Part shown: piece after piece, positions 16,164 through 24,373 of the stretch
How the letters are laid out: each line of letters opens with the position of its first letter
Numbering within the stretch: position 1 is the stretch's first letter
From: DASQVO01 sp035640715
GTDB lineage: Bacteria; Actinomycetota; Actinomycetes; Streptosporangiales; Streptosporangiaceae
Assembly (NCBI GenBank): GCA_035640715.1
Contig: DASQVO010000185.1
Span: 1 to 39,334, forward strand
Length of the DNA stretch: 39,334 nucleotides
Direction: 5' to 3'
Position numbers and translations under genes: made by a program
Notes under the pieces: generated by a model
What the model saw: the letters and a program-made list of their open reading frames with translations, nothing else
The model's database searches: none
Told to the model about the DNA's origin: nothing

Positions 16164-16412
16164 ATGGCGATCCACGATGTTCCCGGGAACCACCTGACCC
16201 GGAAGCGATCCGTCACCCTTGCCGGCGGGCTCATCGCGGAGGTGGAGGAGCTGGCGGGTCCGCGCGGGTTTTCCGCCGCGACAGCCGAGGCCCTGGCGCA
16301 CTGGGTTGCCCGCACCAGGCTGCGTCGGGCTATTGAAGCCTACGAGGCGGAGGCGGGTGACATCACCCAGGCTGAGATGGACGCCGCCGTCTCTCAAGCA
16401 GGGGGGCTATGA
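16164..16412 (+). CDS. VapB-type antitoxin, putative
   Basis: An 82-aa protein, MAIHDVPGNHLTRKRSVTLA, then GGLIAEVEELAGPRGFSAAT and AEALAHWVARTRLRRAIEAY with an acidic C-terminus. The N-terminal strand KRSVTLAGGLIAEVEELAG followed by two helices fits a ribbon-helix-helix DNA-binding domain. The acidic helical tail (EAEAGDITQAEMDAA) fits toxin neutralisation. The stop overlaps the next gene's start (ATGA), the normal order and coupling for antitoxin then PIN toxin. Leaderless-type promoter; probably autoregulated with its partner. Confidence 0.8.
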   Translation: MAIHDVPGNHLTRKRSVTLAGGLIAEVEELAGPRGFSAATAEALAHWVARTRLRRAIEAYEAEAGDITQAEMDAAVSQAGGL

Positions 16413-16903
16413 GCAAGCCGCGCAATCGCCGGTTGCGCGGCGTCCCGGATCCCAGCACCGTCACCTTCTTTACCGGCCCCGTCGTCGTCCTCGACGCGCA
16501 GGGGATGTCACTGCTAGCCGAAGACCCGCACCACCCTGGGCAGCGGCAGCTTCTCGCGCTGCTCAAGGCATACGAGCAAGCCGGGTATGTGGCTGGCATC
16601 AGCGTGCTCACCATTGCCGAGGAACGTCGCACCGGGGAGGCCGGAAGGCGGCTGACCTGGTGGCGATCACAACTGGTCAAGGTGCCCGTCAGCGAACAGA
16701 TAGCCGCTGAGGCTGGAGCATTGCTGGATGATACGGGGCTGTCGGGACATCGCTCGGTCGTTGACGCGATTGTCGTCGCCACAGCCGCTAGCTCCCCCGA
16801 ACAAGCACGAGTCCTGTCCAGCGACGAGTCCCACATCCCTGCCCTGGCGAAGGCAGCCACTGACCGCCGGCGCGGTATTCCGGTCGAGTTCAGGAAGGTA
16901 TAG
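16409..16903 (+). CDS. PIN-domain ribonuclease toxin (VapC-like)
   Basis: A 164-aa protein with all four acidic residues of the PIN active site: Asp29 (VVVLDAQGM), Glu71 (VLTIAEERR), Asp119 (SVVDAIVVATA) and Asp139 (VLSSDESHIPAL). These proteins cut specific RNAs (tRNA or rRNA in mycobacterial VapCs) using Mg2+. The domain starts about 20 residues into the protein; the basic N-terminus MSKPRNRRLRG is a small extension. It overlaps the antitoxin stop by 4 bases. The active site looks intact, so the toxin is likely functional. Confidence 0.85.
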   Translation: MSKPRNRRLRGVPDPSTVTFFTGPVVVLDAQGMSLLAEDPHHPGQRQLLALLKAYEQAGYVAGISVLTIAEERRTGEAGRRLTWWRSQLVKVPVSEQIAAEAGALLDDTGLSGHRSVVDAIVVATAASSPEQARVLSSDESHIPALAKAATDRRRGIPVEFRKV

Positions 16904-17231
16904 AGCCCTTCTCCGGCGTCCCTTCAAGCGTGCTGCCGCCGGAAGCGCCCAGCGACCGAGGATGCGTGGCGGGCGCCGAGCGCCAGGTGTCTGCGCGGAC
17001 CGACGCTCAGCTTGTCGTCTGTGGCCGCGGTGACGCGGTCGTGCATGTACCTGGAGAAGCGGCCCCGCGGGGGACTCCCCCCTGGATCGGGTGACCCTGC
17101 GGCGGCCCGGCCGGTGACGCCTGACGCATGACTACACGGCGCTGCGTCCCGCCGACTTCAGCGACCAGGTCAGGTTCGTGTGCCAGCAATCGCTGCACCC
17201 GGGGCACTGATCAGGGGCCCCATGCCCGATA
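16904..17231. other. Intergenic, no gene recognised
   Basis: About 330 bases between the convergent toxin and HIT genes. I see only short open stretches without start signals, and a CCCCGCGGGGGAC-type GC-rich patch near 17063. Nothing supports a gene, tRNA or attachment site here. It marks the right end of the segment splitting the thrS-pgsA cluster. Confidence 0.5.
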
Positions 17232-17798
17232 TCAGCCGGCGGGCCAGGCCTCGGCGAGGAGCTTGCGGGTATCCCTCAGCAGCTGCGGCAGGACCCTCGT
17301 CTGGCCCACCACGGGCATGAAGTTGGTGTCGCCGCCCCACCTCGGCACCACGTGCTGGTGCAGGTGGCCGGCGATGCCGGCGCCCGCGACGCCGCCGAGG
17401 TTCATCCCGACGTTGAAGCCCTGTGCATTCGAGGCCGTGCGCAGGGCCCGGATCGAGCCCTTGGTGTGCTCGGCCAGTTCCGCGGTCTCCCCCGTGCCCA
17501 GATCGGTGTAGTCGGCCACGTGCCGGTAAGGGAGGACCAGAATGTGGCCGCCGTTGTACGGGTAGAGGTTCAGCGCCGTGTACACCAGCTCGCCCCGTGC
17601 GACGATCAGGCCTTCCTCATCGCTGAGCGTGGGGATGCGGCAGAACGGGCACCCTTCGTCCTCCCCCGGCCCGGACGGCTTGCCCTCGCCCTTGATGTAC
17701 GCCATCCGGTGCGGCATCCACAGCCGCTCGAACGCGTCCGGGATCCCCGCCCCTTGCTGGGGCCACGTCACCTCGCCGGAATCGCTGCCCACCGGCAT
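17232..17798 (-). CDS. HIT-family hydrolase / Ap4A phosphorylase-like
   Basis: A 188-aa protein with the HIT triad His145-x-His147-x-His149 (HLHQHVVPRW), and GGHILVLPYRHV and GMNLGGVAGAGI upstream. Cys50 and Cys53 (CPFC) open the domain. The mycobacterial orthologue next to thrS (Rv2613c) is an Ap4A phosphorylase, so turnover of Ap4A made by aminoacyl-tRNA synthetases is the likely role. The start ATG 17798 overlaps the thrS stop (TGATG), so it is coupled to thrS. In mycobacteria pgsA follows directly; here the next minus-strand cluster gene is more than 9 kb away. Confidence 0.88.
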   Translation of the reverse strand: MPVGSDSGEVTWPQQGAGIPDAFERLWMPHRMAYIKGEGKPSGPGEDEGCPFCRIPTLSDEEGLIVARGELVYTALNLYPYNGGHILVLPYRHVADYTDLGTGETAELAEHTKGSIRALRTASNAQGFNVGMNLGGVAGAGIAGHLHQHVVPRWGGDTNFMPVVGQTRVLPQLLRDTRKLLAEAWPAG

Positions 17799-19774
17799 CA
17801 CACCTGGACGCGATCGCGGATCGCGGTGACGATCTCCGCCACGGCTTCTTCGACCGGGACGCCGTTCTTCTGCGACCCGTCCCGGTAGCGGAACGACACC
17901 GCCCCCTTGGCCACGTCGTCATCACCCGCGATCAGCATGAACGGCACCTTCTGCCGCTGCGCGGTCCTGATCTTCTTCTGCATCCGGTCGTCGCCCGCGT
18001 CCACCTCGACCCGGACGCCCTGCTCCCGGAGCCGTGCCGCGATCTTCTCCAGGTAGGGCACGTGAGTGTCCGCGATGGGGATGCCCACGGCCTGGACGGG
18101 TGCGAGCCAGGGCGGGAAGGCACCCGCGTAGTGCTCGACGAGAATGCCGAAGAACCGCTCGATCGACCCGAACAATGCCCGGTGAATCATGTACGGGCGC
18201 TGCCGCGATCCGTCCGCGGCCTGGTACTCGATGCCGAACCGGCCCGGCTCCTGGAAGTCGACCTGCAGGGTGGACAGCTGCCAGCGGCGGCCGATCGCGT
18301 CCTTGACGTGCACGTCAATCTTGGGCGCATAGAAGGCGCCCTCCCCCTCGGCGACCATGTACGGGAGCCCGGACGCGTCCAGCGCGTGCCGGAGCGCGGC
18401 CTCCGCCTGCTCCCACTCCTCCGGAGCGCCCACGTACTTCTCCGGCCGGGTGGACAGCTCGGCCTCGAACTCGGTCAGCCCGAAGTCGCGCAGCAGGCCG
18501 ATCACGAAGTCCAGCAGCGAGGCCAGCTCGCCGGCCAGCTGATCGGGGGTGCAGAAAATGTGCGAATCGTCCTGGGTGAAGCCGCGGGCCCGGGTCAGGC
18601 CGTGGACGACACCGGACTTCTCGTACCGGTATACGGTGCCGAACTCGAACAGCCGCAGCGGCAGCTCCCGGTAGGACCGCCCGCGCGAGGAGTAGATCAG
18701 GACGTGCATCGGGCAGTTCATCGGCTTGGGGTAGTAGTCCGCGCCGTCCAGCTCCATCGGCGGGAACATGCTGTCCTTGTAAAAGCCCAGGTGGCCGGAG
18801 ATCTCGAACAGTTCGCCCTTGGTGATGTGCGGGGTGTTGACGAACTCATACCCCGCCTCCTCGTGCCGGCGGCGCGAGTAGTCCTCCATCACCCGGCGGA
18901 TGATCCCGCCCTTGGGGTGGAACACCGGCAGCCCGCTGCCGATCTCGGTGGGAAAGGAGAACAGGTCCAGCTCCGCGCCGAGCCGCCGGTGGTCGCGCCG
19001 CTCGGCCTCGGCGAGCATGGTCAGGTACTCGTCTTGCTTCTCCCGCGACTCCCACGCGGTCCCGTAGATCCGCTGGAGCTGCGGATTCTTCTCGCTGCCG
19101 CGCCAGTACGCGCCGCCGCTGCGCATCAGCTTGAACGCCGGGATGTCCCGGGTGGTGGGAACGTGCGGGCCGCGGCACAGGTCCTTCCAGACCACCTCGC
19201 CGGTGTCCGGGCTGAGGTTGTCATAGATGGTCAGCTCGGCGCCGCCCACCTCCACCGACTCCTCCGCGTCCTGGCTGCCGCCGCCCTTGAGACCGATCAG
19301 CTCGAGCTTGTACGGCTCGGCGGCCAGCTCGGCACGGGCCTCGACGTCGCTGACGACCCGGCGCGAGAAACGCTGGCCCTGCTTGACGATCTGGCGCATG
19401 CGCTGCTCGATCGCCTTCATGTCATCGGGGCCGAAGGGGTCGGCCACGTCGAAGTCGTAGTAGAACCCATTCTCGACCGGCGGCCCGATCCCCAGCTTGG
19501 CCCCGGGGAACAGTTCCTGGACGGCCTGCGCCATGACGTGCGCGGTGGAATGCCGCACGATCGCCCGCCCGTCCGCGTCGCCGGTCCGGACGGGCTCGAT
19601 CACGTCTCCGTCCGCGACCTGGTACGCGAGGTCGCGCAGCGCGCCGTTGACCCGGGCGGCGATCACCTTCCCGCCGTCGCCGTCCGCCCCGGACAGCGCC
19701 TGGCCGGCCGTCGTGCCAGCCTCGACCACATGCTCGCGTCCGGCGAGAGTGATACGAAGCTGCTGGGTCGACAC
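17798..19774 (-). CDS. thrS: Threonine-tRNA ligase
   Basis: 658 aa with all class II ThrRS domains. The TGS domain covers residues 1-65. The editing domain has His75, His79 (HSTAHVMA) plus Cys200 and His204 (DLCRGPHV). The catalytic core has zinc ligands Cys354 (KPMNCPMH), His405 (DDSHIFC) and His531 (MIHRALFGSIERFF), and the C-terminal anticodon domain includes FMLIAGDDDVAKGAVSFRYR. It charges tRNA-Thr and clears Ser-tRNA. I place the start at GTG 19774, since CTCCCT at 19781-19786 gives AGGGAG 6 bases upstream. An ATG 13 codons earlier is in frame but has no site. No T-box leader is visible in the 73-base gap. Confidence 0.97.
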   Translation of the reverse strand: MSTQQLRITLAGREHVVEAGTTAGQALSGADGDGGKVIAARVNGALRDLAYQVADGDVIEPVRTGDADGRAIVRHSTAHVMAQAVQELFPGAKLGIGPPVENGFYYDFDVADPFGPDDMKAIEQRMRQIVKQGQRFSRRVVSDVEARAELAAEPYKLELIGLKGGGSQDAEESVEVGGAELTIYDNLSPDTGEVVWKDLCRGPHVPTTRDIPAFKLMRSGGAYWRGSEKNPQLQRIYGTAWESREKQDEYLTMLAEAERRDHRRLGAELDLFSFPTEIGSGLPVFHPKGGIIRRVMEDYSRRRHEEAGYEFVNTPHITKGELFEISGHLGFYKDSMFPPMELDGADYYPKPMNCPMHVLIYSSRGRSYRELPLRLFEFGTVYRYEKSGVVHGLTRARGFTQDDSHIFCTPDQLAGELASLLDFVIGLLRDFGLTEFEAELSTRPEKYVGAPEEWEQAEAALRHALDASGLPYMVAEGEGAFYAPKIDVHVKDAIGRRWQLSTLQVDFQEPGRFGIEYQAADGSRQRPYMIHRALFGSIERFFGILVEHYAGAFPPWLAPVQAVGIPIADTHVPYLEKIAARLREQGVRVEVDAGDDRMQKKIRTAQRQKVPFMLIAGDDDVAKGAVSFRYRDGSQKNGVPVEEAVAEIVTAIRDRVQV

Positions 19775-19847
19775 GATGAACTCCCTGTCACGAGGAAACG
19801 GCTGGACGGACATCTGCCCTTGACCGATGCTATCGGGGAGCGCGACC

Positions 19848-20294
19848 TCACGCGGGATTGGCGTAGACGCGCTGCGGGCTCAGCAGGACGGCAGCTCGCC
19901 GCTGCGCCGCCATCACGCTGTCATAGGTATCCCAGTCGTCATGGGTACCGCCGGCTGCGGTGAAGATCTCCCGCAGCAGCAGCCGCAGCCGTTCGGCGCC
20001 GATTCCCGGCATCGGGTCGTCAGGGCCTGCCAGCTCGGCCGGGCCCTCGGCCGCCGCCCACTCCCAGCCGGCCCGGATTACCACGTTCGCCTGGCGGCGG
20101 GCCCGGAGATTGGCGAGCTTGCGGGTCCCCCCGCGCGCCACGAAGCCGACCACCGGGTGCCCGGTGACCGGATGGCTGAGCACTCCCGCGTTCACCACCG
20201 ACGCCTGGATGGTGCCGTCCGGACGCAGCGTGGACACCACGCACAGGCCGTGGTCACGTGGCACGAGCCGGGCAAAGTCGGTGAGGTCGGTCAC
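19848..20294 (-). CDS. PPOX-class F420/FMN split-barrel protein
   Basis: A 148-aa protein, VTDLTDFARLVPRDHGLCVV then STLRPDGTIQASVVNAGVL and GGTRKLANLRARRQANVVI. This is the pyridoxamine-5'-phosphate-oxidase-like split barrel of the actinobacterial F420-dependent group. The cofactor may be F420, FMN or heme; the substrate is unknown. The GTG 20294 start has AAGG touching it, so initiation may depend on coupling to the upstream regulator gene, which it overlaps by 41 bases. thrS follows after 73 bases. Confidence 0.8.
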   Translation of the reverse strand: MTDLTDFARLVPRDHGLCVVSTLRPDGTIQASVVNAGVLSHPVTGHPVVGFVARGGTRKLANLRARRQANVVIRAGWEWAAAEGPAELAGPDDPMPGIGAERLRLLLREIFTAAGGTHDDWDTYDSVMAAQRRAAVLLSPQRVYANPA

Positions 20295-23178
20295 CCTTGC
20301 AGCGTAGCCGCGACGATGCGGCCGCGGGAGTGGCGGCGCGAGGACGTAAGCCACGGTTAAATGCCGCACGTTGCGATGTGCCGGGCTGATTCCGCGGACC
20401 GTTGGCCTGTCCCCGGTCCTGCTCGATCGCGAGACGGGCCAGTTCCACTCGCGAGCCGATGGAAAGCTTGCGGAAAATCTGCCGCAGGTGGAACGCAACA
20501 GTGTGCGGGCTCACGAACATCTGCCCGGCGATCTGCCTGTTCGTGAGCCCTCGTGAGACCAGCCCCGCGATGAAGCTCTCCGTGTCGGTCAGGCTCGCCC
20601 AGCCCTGCGCCGGCCGCTCCGCCGTCGTCCAGTGCCGCCGCCGCACGCCGAGCCTGCGGAGCCGGCGCCGGACCCGGGCAACATCCCTGGTCGCCCCGGT
20701 TCGCTCGTAGTCCTCGAGGGCCTGGTCCAGGCGCGCGATCGCGGCCCGGCGGTCGCCAGAGTCGCCGACCAGGATCCCGAGATCCTCATGTGCCGAAGCG
20801 CGCGCCCACAGGTCCGTGTGCCGCTCTGCGGCGTGCGCCAGGGCCGACGTGTCGCCATCGAGAATTCCGCGTGCGTGGGCGGCTGCGGCCGTGACGACCC
20901 GGAATTCCGGGTTGGCCCGGGCAATGTCGTCGCAGACGGCAGCGACCTGCGCTGCCTGGGCCCTCTCCCCCGCGGCGAGCGCGACGCGGACCAGCCACGG
21001 CGCCGTCGTCGGCTCGCCGATCAGCAGCCACCTGCGTTCGTCGATCTTGTCATAGACGTCCCCGAGCAGGTCCACTGCGGCCTTCGGGTCCTGCCGGGCC
21101 TCCGCAACCTGGGCGGCTACCACGCAATGGCGGACGTCCTCGCGCCCGCGCCCGGACCTCGGCCTGACCGCCCGGGGCCGCAGGGAGCCGTCGGCCCGGG
21201 CACCGCCCAGGTACCGTTCGGCCGCGAGCAGGTCACCGCGCCGGAGCGCGACGATTGCCAGCAGCGACCCGGCCAGCCACGCGGACGGGCAGCGCTCGCG
21301 TGCGTCCGCCGCCCCCAGTGCGGCCTCGGCTTCCGAGACCGCATCGTCGAGCAGGCCTGCCGCGAGATCCATGCGGGCCCGCAGCAGCCCAGGCTTCGTC
21401 TCGGTCTCGAGGTCGCCAGGCTCCTCGACCTCGCCAATGAGAGCGCGCGCCTCGTCGAAGCTGCGGATGTCCACCAGCCGGGCGGCCAGGTCCATGCGCG
21501 GGGAGAAGCCATGCGAATCCAGCGGCTCGCTCTCGGCCTTGGCGATCGCCTCACGGGACAGCTCGAGGCTTTCCGCGATCTGGCCCGCATCCCATTTGAT
21601 GGCCGCGCGGACGGAGAGCGCTCCGATGACGACACCGATCCCGCTGCCTTCCGCGCCGGTCAGGATCGCCAGCACCTGGCGTTCTGCCTCGCGCTTGTCG
21701 TCCACCTCGGCGAGCGCGCGCAGCAGCGCGATCTTGGCTTCGTCGCGCAGCCAGCCGGGCAGGCTCCGCTGCGCCAGCACGCCCTGAGCCTCAGCCACCG
21801 CCTGTTCGGCCTGGCCGGTCAGCCGCAGGACCGTGGAGAGGGCACAGCGGAGCTCGGCACGTGCCTGGCTGGACAGCGGCCGCGAAAGGACCATGCCGAT
21901 CAGCTCGGAAGCCTCGTCAAGCCGCCGCGCGGCGGTGAGCGCCCTGACGGCGGTCAGGGACCGGTCGGCACGCGCCGGATCCAGCGGGTCGGTCAGCTCC
22001 AGCGCCCGCATAGCGAGATCGGCGGCGGTTTGCGGTGAATGGGGCAGGGTCTCCTTGGCTGCCCGGTCGAGGCCGAGCAGCGCCTTCCGGTCCCCGTGCC
22101 GGACGCCTTTCAGCAGGTACGCGGCGGCTACGATCGCCGAGCCACCGCGGTCGAGCAGGATCTCACCGAACTGCCGGTGCAGTGCCCGGGTGAGTGCGTG
22201 CGGCATGCCGTCAGCCACGGCGCGCCACACCAGTTCGTGCCGGAAGGCGAGCGCATCCCGCGCCGCCGTCAGCATCCCGGCCCCGAAAGCCTCGTCCACG
22301 GCCGGCAACAGTGCCGCCGGCGTCTCACCGAGCATCTCAGCCACGTCTTCGATGGAAAACGATGTGCCGAGCACCGCGGCGGCCTCGAGCAACTGCCGGG
22401 TGCGCGGGGACAGGAGCGCTATCTTGTGCCGGACGAGAAGCTGGATCCGCTTGGGCACATGGGAGGAGACAAGCGTGGCATAGCCGCCCGATATGTGCAG
22501 GGCGGCCTCGTCCCTGAGCCCGTGCAAGAGCTCGATGAGCATGAACGGGTTGCCCATGGCACCCGCGGCCAGTGCGCGCAGGCCCGGGTCGGGCACGGAG
22601 CCCAGCGTGTCCGCGACAAGTCCGGCAACCGCCGCGTCGTCTAGCGGCAGCAGCCTGACGCGGGTGGCGCCGTCACCCTCGAGCAGCTCGAACAGACGCT
22701 GCACCTCGCCTTCGCGGTCTGTGCACCTGGCCAGGGCCCAGACCAGCGGATAGGACCTGAGGCGCTCCGGCAGCGTCCGGAGCGCGAGCAGGGTCACCGG
22801 GTCCGCCCACTGGAGATCGTCGAGGCTTACCAGAGTGGGCCCCGACTCGGCCAGTTCCTGGAGGTGCGCCTGCACCCGCTCAGTGGGCCACGGTCCCCTG
22901 TCCGCCACGCTGAGATGGATATCTTCGGGCGGCAGCAATACCGGCGATTCGCCGATGGCCGCGAGCAGCGGTGCCAGCGGTATTCGCTGTACCAGTTCGT
23001 CCGCTGATGCGGCTGATACCGAGAATCCTCGTGCCGCCGCAGCAGATGCGGCTTCGGAGAGCAGCATGGACTTGCCGATGCCCGGCTCTCCCTCAATAAG
23101 GAGGACGCCGCCCTTGCCGTTCTCAGCACGCTGCAGATACTCCGCTACGACCGCCCACTCCTGATCTCGCCCTCGCAT
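20254..23178 (-). CDS. LAL-type LuxR-family transcriptional regulator
   Basis: A 974-aa protein, typical of large ATP-binding LuxR (MalT-like) regulators. The N-terminal AAA/STAND ATPase has Walker A GEPGIGKS (residues 30-37) and Walker B TLVSLDDLQWAD. Long helical repeats follow, then a C-terminal LuxR HTH (SLTDTESFIAGLVSRGLTNR, then QIAGQMFVSPHTVAFHLRQIF). Such proteins sense a ligand and activate catabolic or antibiotic genes. After the HTH there is an unusual tail of about 54 basic, Arg/Pro/Ala-rich residues that runs into the next gene; LAL proteins normally stop soon after the HTH. ATG 23178 follows GGGGGTGA. Confidence 0.9.
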   Translation of the reverse strand: MRGRDQEWAVVAEYLQRAENGKGGVLLIEGEPGIGKSMLLSEAASAAAARGFSVSAASADELVQRIPLAPLLAAIGESPVLLPPEDIHLSVADRGPWPTERVQAHLQELAESGPTLVSLDDLQWADPVTLLALRTLPERLRSYPLVWALARCTDREGEVQRLFELLEGDGATRVRLLPLDDAAVAGLVADTLGSVPDPGLRALAAGAMGNPFMLIELLHGLRDEAALHISGGYATLVSSHVPKRIQLLVRHKIALLSPRTRQLLEAAAVLGTSFSIEDVAEMLGETPAALLPAVDEAFGAGMLTAARDALAFRHELVWRAVADGMPHALTRALHRQFGEILLDRGGSAIVAAAYLLKGVRHGDRKALLGLDRAAKETLPHSPQTAADLAMRALELTDPLDPARADRSLTAVRALTAARRLDEASELIGMVLSRPLSSQARAELRCALSTVLRLTGQAEQAVAEAQGVLAQRSLPGWLRDEAKIALLRALAEVDDKREAERQVLAILTGAEGSGIGVVIGALSVRAAIKWDAGQIAESLELSREAIAKAESEPLDSHGFSPRMDLAARLVDIRSFDEARALIGEVEEPGDLETETKPGLLRARMDLAAGLLDDAVSEAEAALGAADARERCPSAWLAGSLLAIVALRRGDLLAAERYLGGARADGSLRPRAVRPRSGRGREDVRHCVVAAQVAEARQDPKAAVDLLGDVYDKIDERRWLLIGEPTTAPWLVRVALAAGERAQAAQVAAVCDDIARANPEFRVVTAAAAHARGILDGDTSALAHAAERHTDLWARASAHEDLGILVGDSGDRRAAIARLDQALEDYERTGATRDVARVRRRLRRLGVRRRHWTTAERPAQGWASLTDTESFIAGLVSRGLTNRQIAGQMFVSPHTVAFHLRQIFRKLSIGSRVELARLAIEQDRGQANGPRNQPGTSQRAAFNRGLRPRAATPAAASSRLRCKGDRPHRLCPARAT

Positions 23179-23396
23179 TGCATCACCCCCGCCACTGTCC
23201 CGCTGAGGAGCGTCCGGCCGCCAGAACGCCGTGAGTTTTCCAGATCGTTACCCGATACCTAGAGCCTACGGCGATAAGCAGGGAATACATCTAAACACGC
23301 CGTGCCTTCGCTGATCAAACGCTGCTGCAACCCCGTGCTTCCAGGTTTCTTCGTGCTCACCGACCACAGAAATGAAGAACATTCCCACTGGTCACA

Positions 23397-23421
23397 CACA
23401 TGCTGCACATGCGCCACATGC
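23397..23421 (+). repeat. Three CACATGC repeats at 9-bp spacing
   Basis: CACATGC at 23397-23403, 23406-23412 and 23415-23421, each followed by a variable dinucleotide. The near-helical-turn spacing could place bound proteins side by side. Confidence 0.85.
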
Positions 23422-23447
23422 ATCACAGCTCAGCCAAAGGACACCGC

Positions 23448-23465
23448 GGGTGACCTCGGTCACCC
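23448..23465. promoter_or_regulatory. 18-bp palindrome with TGACCTCGGTCA core
   Basis: Arms GGGTGACC and GGTCACCC around TC. The 12-base core recurs at 27126-27137. The position is about 270 bases upstream of the LAL start and about 310 upstream of the STAS start. It could be an operator, or a hairpin if transcribed. Confidence 0.5.
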
Positions 23466-23773
23466 ACCCGGCGCAAGCTGTTTGTCGCCATATCAGCCGG
23501 TACGCATGGTTTACGGAAAATAGTTCGCTACGGCAGCAATTCCATGATCAGCCTGACTGTCACCTCGCGACACAATTAGCCGACTGCGCCAAGTTTTTTA
23601 TTTGATCAGCGGAAGGAAGTACAGAAGAAGGTTTTCTAGCGGACATAGGGTGCGCTAATAGTGACGGCGCGCGGCCGCGGCCGGCAGGACTACCAGATTC
23701 GGGGATGCGGCGGAGGTTTCCGTGATCATATGAATCTCTGACGTGCGAATAGTCAGCCGACCAAGGGGTGATC

Positions 23774-24118
23774 ATGGGCTTCGCGTTGCGCGTACGGCCG
23801 CATGACCGCGAGACGATCGTGGGCGTCAGCGGAGAAATCGATCTCCTCACGGCCGGGCAGTTGCGGCACATCCTGGAACGGACGATACGCAGCCACTGCC
23901 CACGGCTTGTGCTTGACATGTCAGGAGTGCGGTTCATGGATTGCGCCGGAGTCCGCTCGCTGGTCGCAGTCCAGCAGCAGGCTGAACGGCTTGGTGGCAC
24001 GCTGCGGCTGGCCGCGGTATCCGCGCCGGTAGCAAGGATCATCCAGCTCAGCGGATTGCAGGGAAGGTTCGGCGGGCCGGCTGCGCCAGCAGCCGCGGTC
24101 AGCCGGACGCCCGCGTAG
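23774..24118 (+). CDS. STAS-domain protein (anti-sigma factor antagonist-like)
   Basis: A 114-aa single STAS domain: MGFALRVRPHDRETIVGVSG, EIDLLTAGQLRHILERTI, then CPRLVLDMSGVRFMDCAGVR and SLVAVQQQAERLGGTLRL. In SpoIIAA-type antagonists the loop reads D-S-S/T-G and the second Ser/Thr (Ser58) is phosphorylated by the anti-sigma kinase. Here it is Asp56-Cys57-Ala58-Gly59, so the phosphoacceptor is absent. The protein may bind an anti-sigma factor constitutively, or act in another complex. ATG 23774 follows AAGGGG by 5 bases; a GTG two codons upstream is less likely. No anti-sigma or sigma gene is nearby. Confidence 0.88.
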   Translation: MGFALRVRPHDRETIVGVSGEIDLLTAGQLRHILERTIRSHCPRLVLDMSGVRFMDCAGVRSLVAVQQQAERLGGTLRLAAVSAPVARIIQLSGLQGRFGGPAAPAAAVSRTPA

Positions 24119-24182
24119 GCCCGGCAGCACGGCCTCTTCCGGCAGTTCCGCGAACCGCCAGGCTTTCTGCGCCATCGCGGAG

Positions 24183-24216
24183 CGGTCCCGGCGCTGTGGG
24201 GGCGGCGCCGGGACCG
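24183..24216. terminator. Bidirectional terminator between convergent genes
   Basis: Perfect 12-bp arms (CGGTCCCGGCGC and its complement) with a 10-base loop. It lies 64 bases past the STAS stop and 158 past the convergent membrane-protein stop. Stable GC hairpin, no T-tract. Confidence 0.8.
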
Positions 24217-24373
24217 TGGCCGGGCGGCCCGGAAACTACGCGGGTTGGTGTCTGGTGACCTTATCCGCGGGTAGGACGCGCGGATGAGCATGCGGAACGC
24301 TGACCGGATCAGGGAACTGCTGAGCGACCTGAGCATCACCATGTTGAACGGGGTGGCCGTGGCCCCAGCGGAG

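Larger units (their letters stand above)
23179..23773. other. Long divergent intergenic region with repeat and palindrome
   Basis: About 595 bases between the LAL gene (minus) and the STAS gene (plus), less GC-rich than its surroundings. It contains a 9-bp-spaced CACATGC triplet repeat, a GGGTGACC/GGTCACCC palindrome and a T-run at 23594-23599. No open frame has a credible start. A loose GTTT-N13-GGGT pair at 23631-23651 resembles a sigma-B-type promoter for the STAS gene, but the fit is weak. Its size suggests complex regulation of both neighbours. Confidence 0.5.

Noticed and set aside
17140..17211. Open stretch THDYTALRPADFSDQVRFVC ending at 17211
   Set aside because: About 28 codons between stops with no start and no family I recognise. 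It could be a gene remnant, but chance is as likely in this high-GC DNA.
19775..19847. T-box leader for thrS
   Set aside because: Only 73 bases between genes, with no specifier or T-box sequence.
23631..23651. Sigma-B-type promoter (GTTT-N13-GGGT) for the STAS gene
   Set aside because: Spacing one short of the usual range and the -10 part is GGGTGC rather than GGGTAT. Too weak to call.
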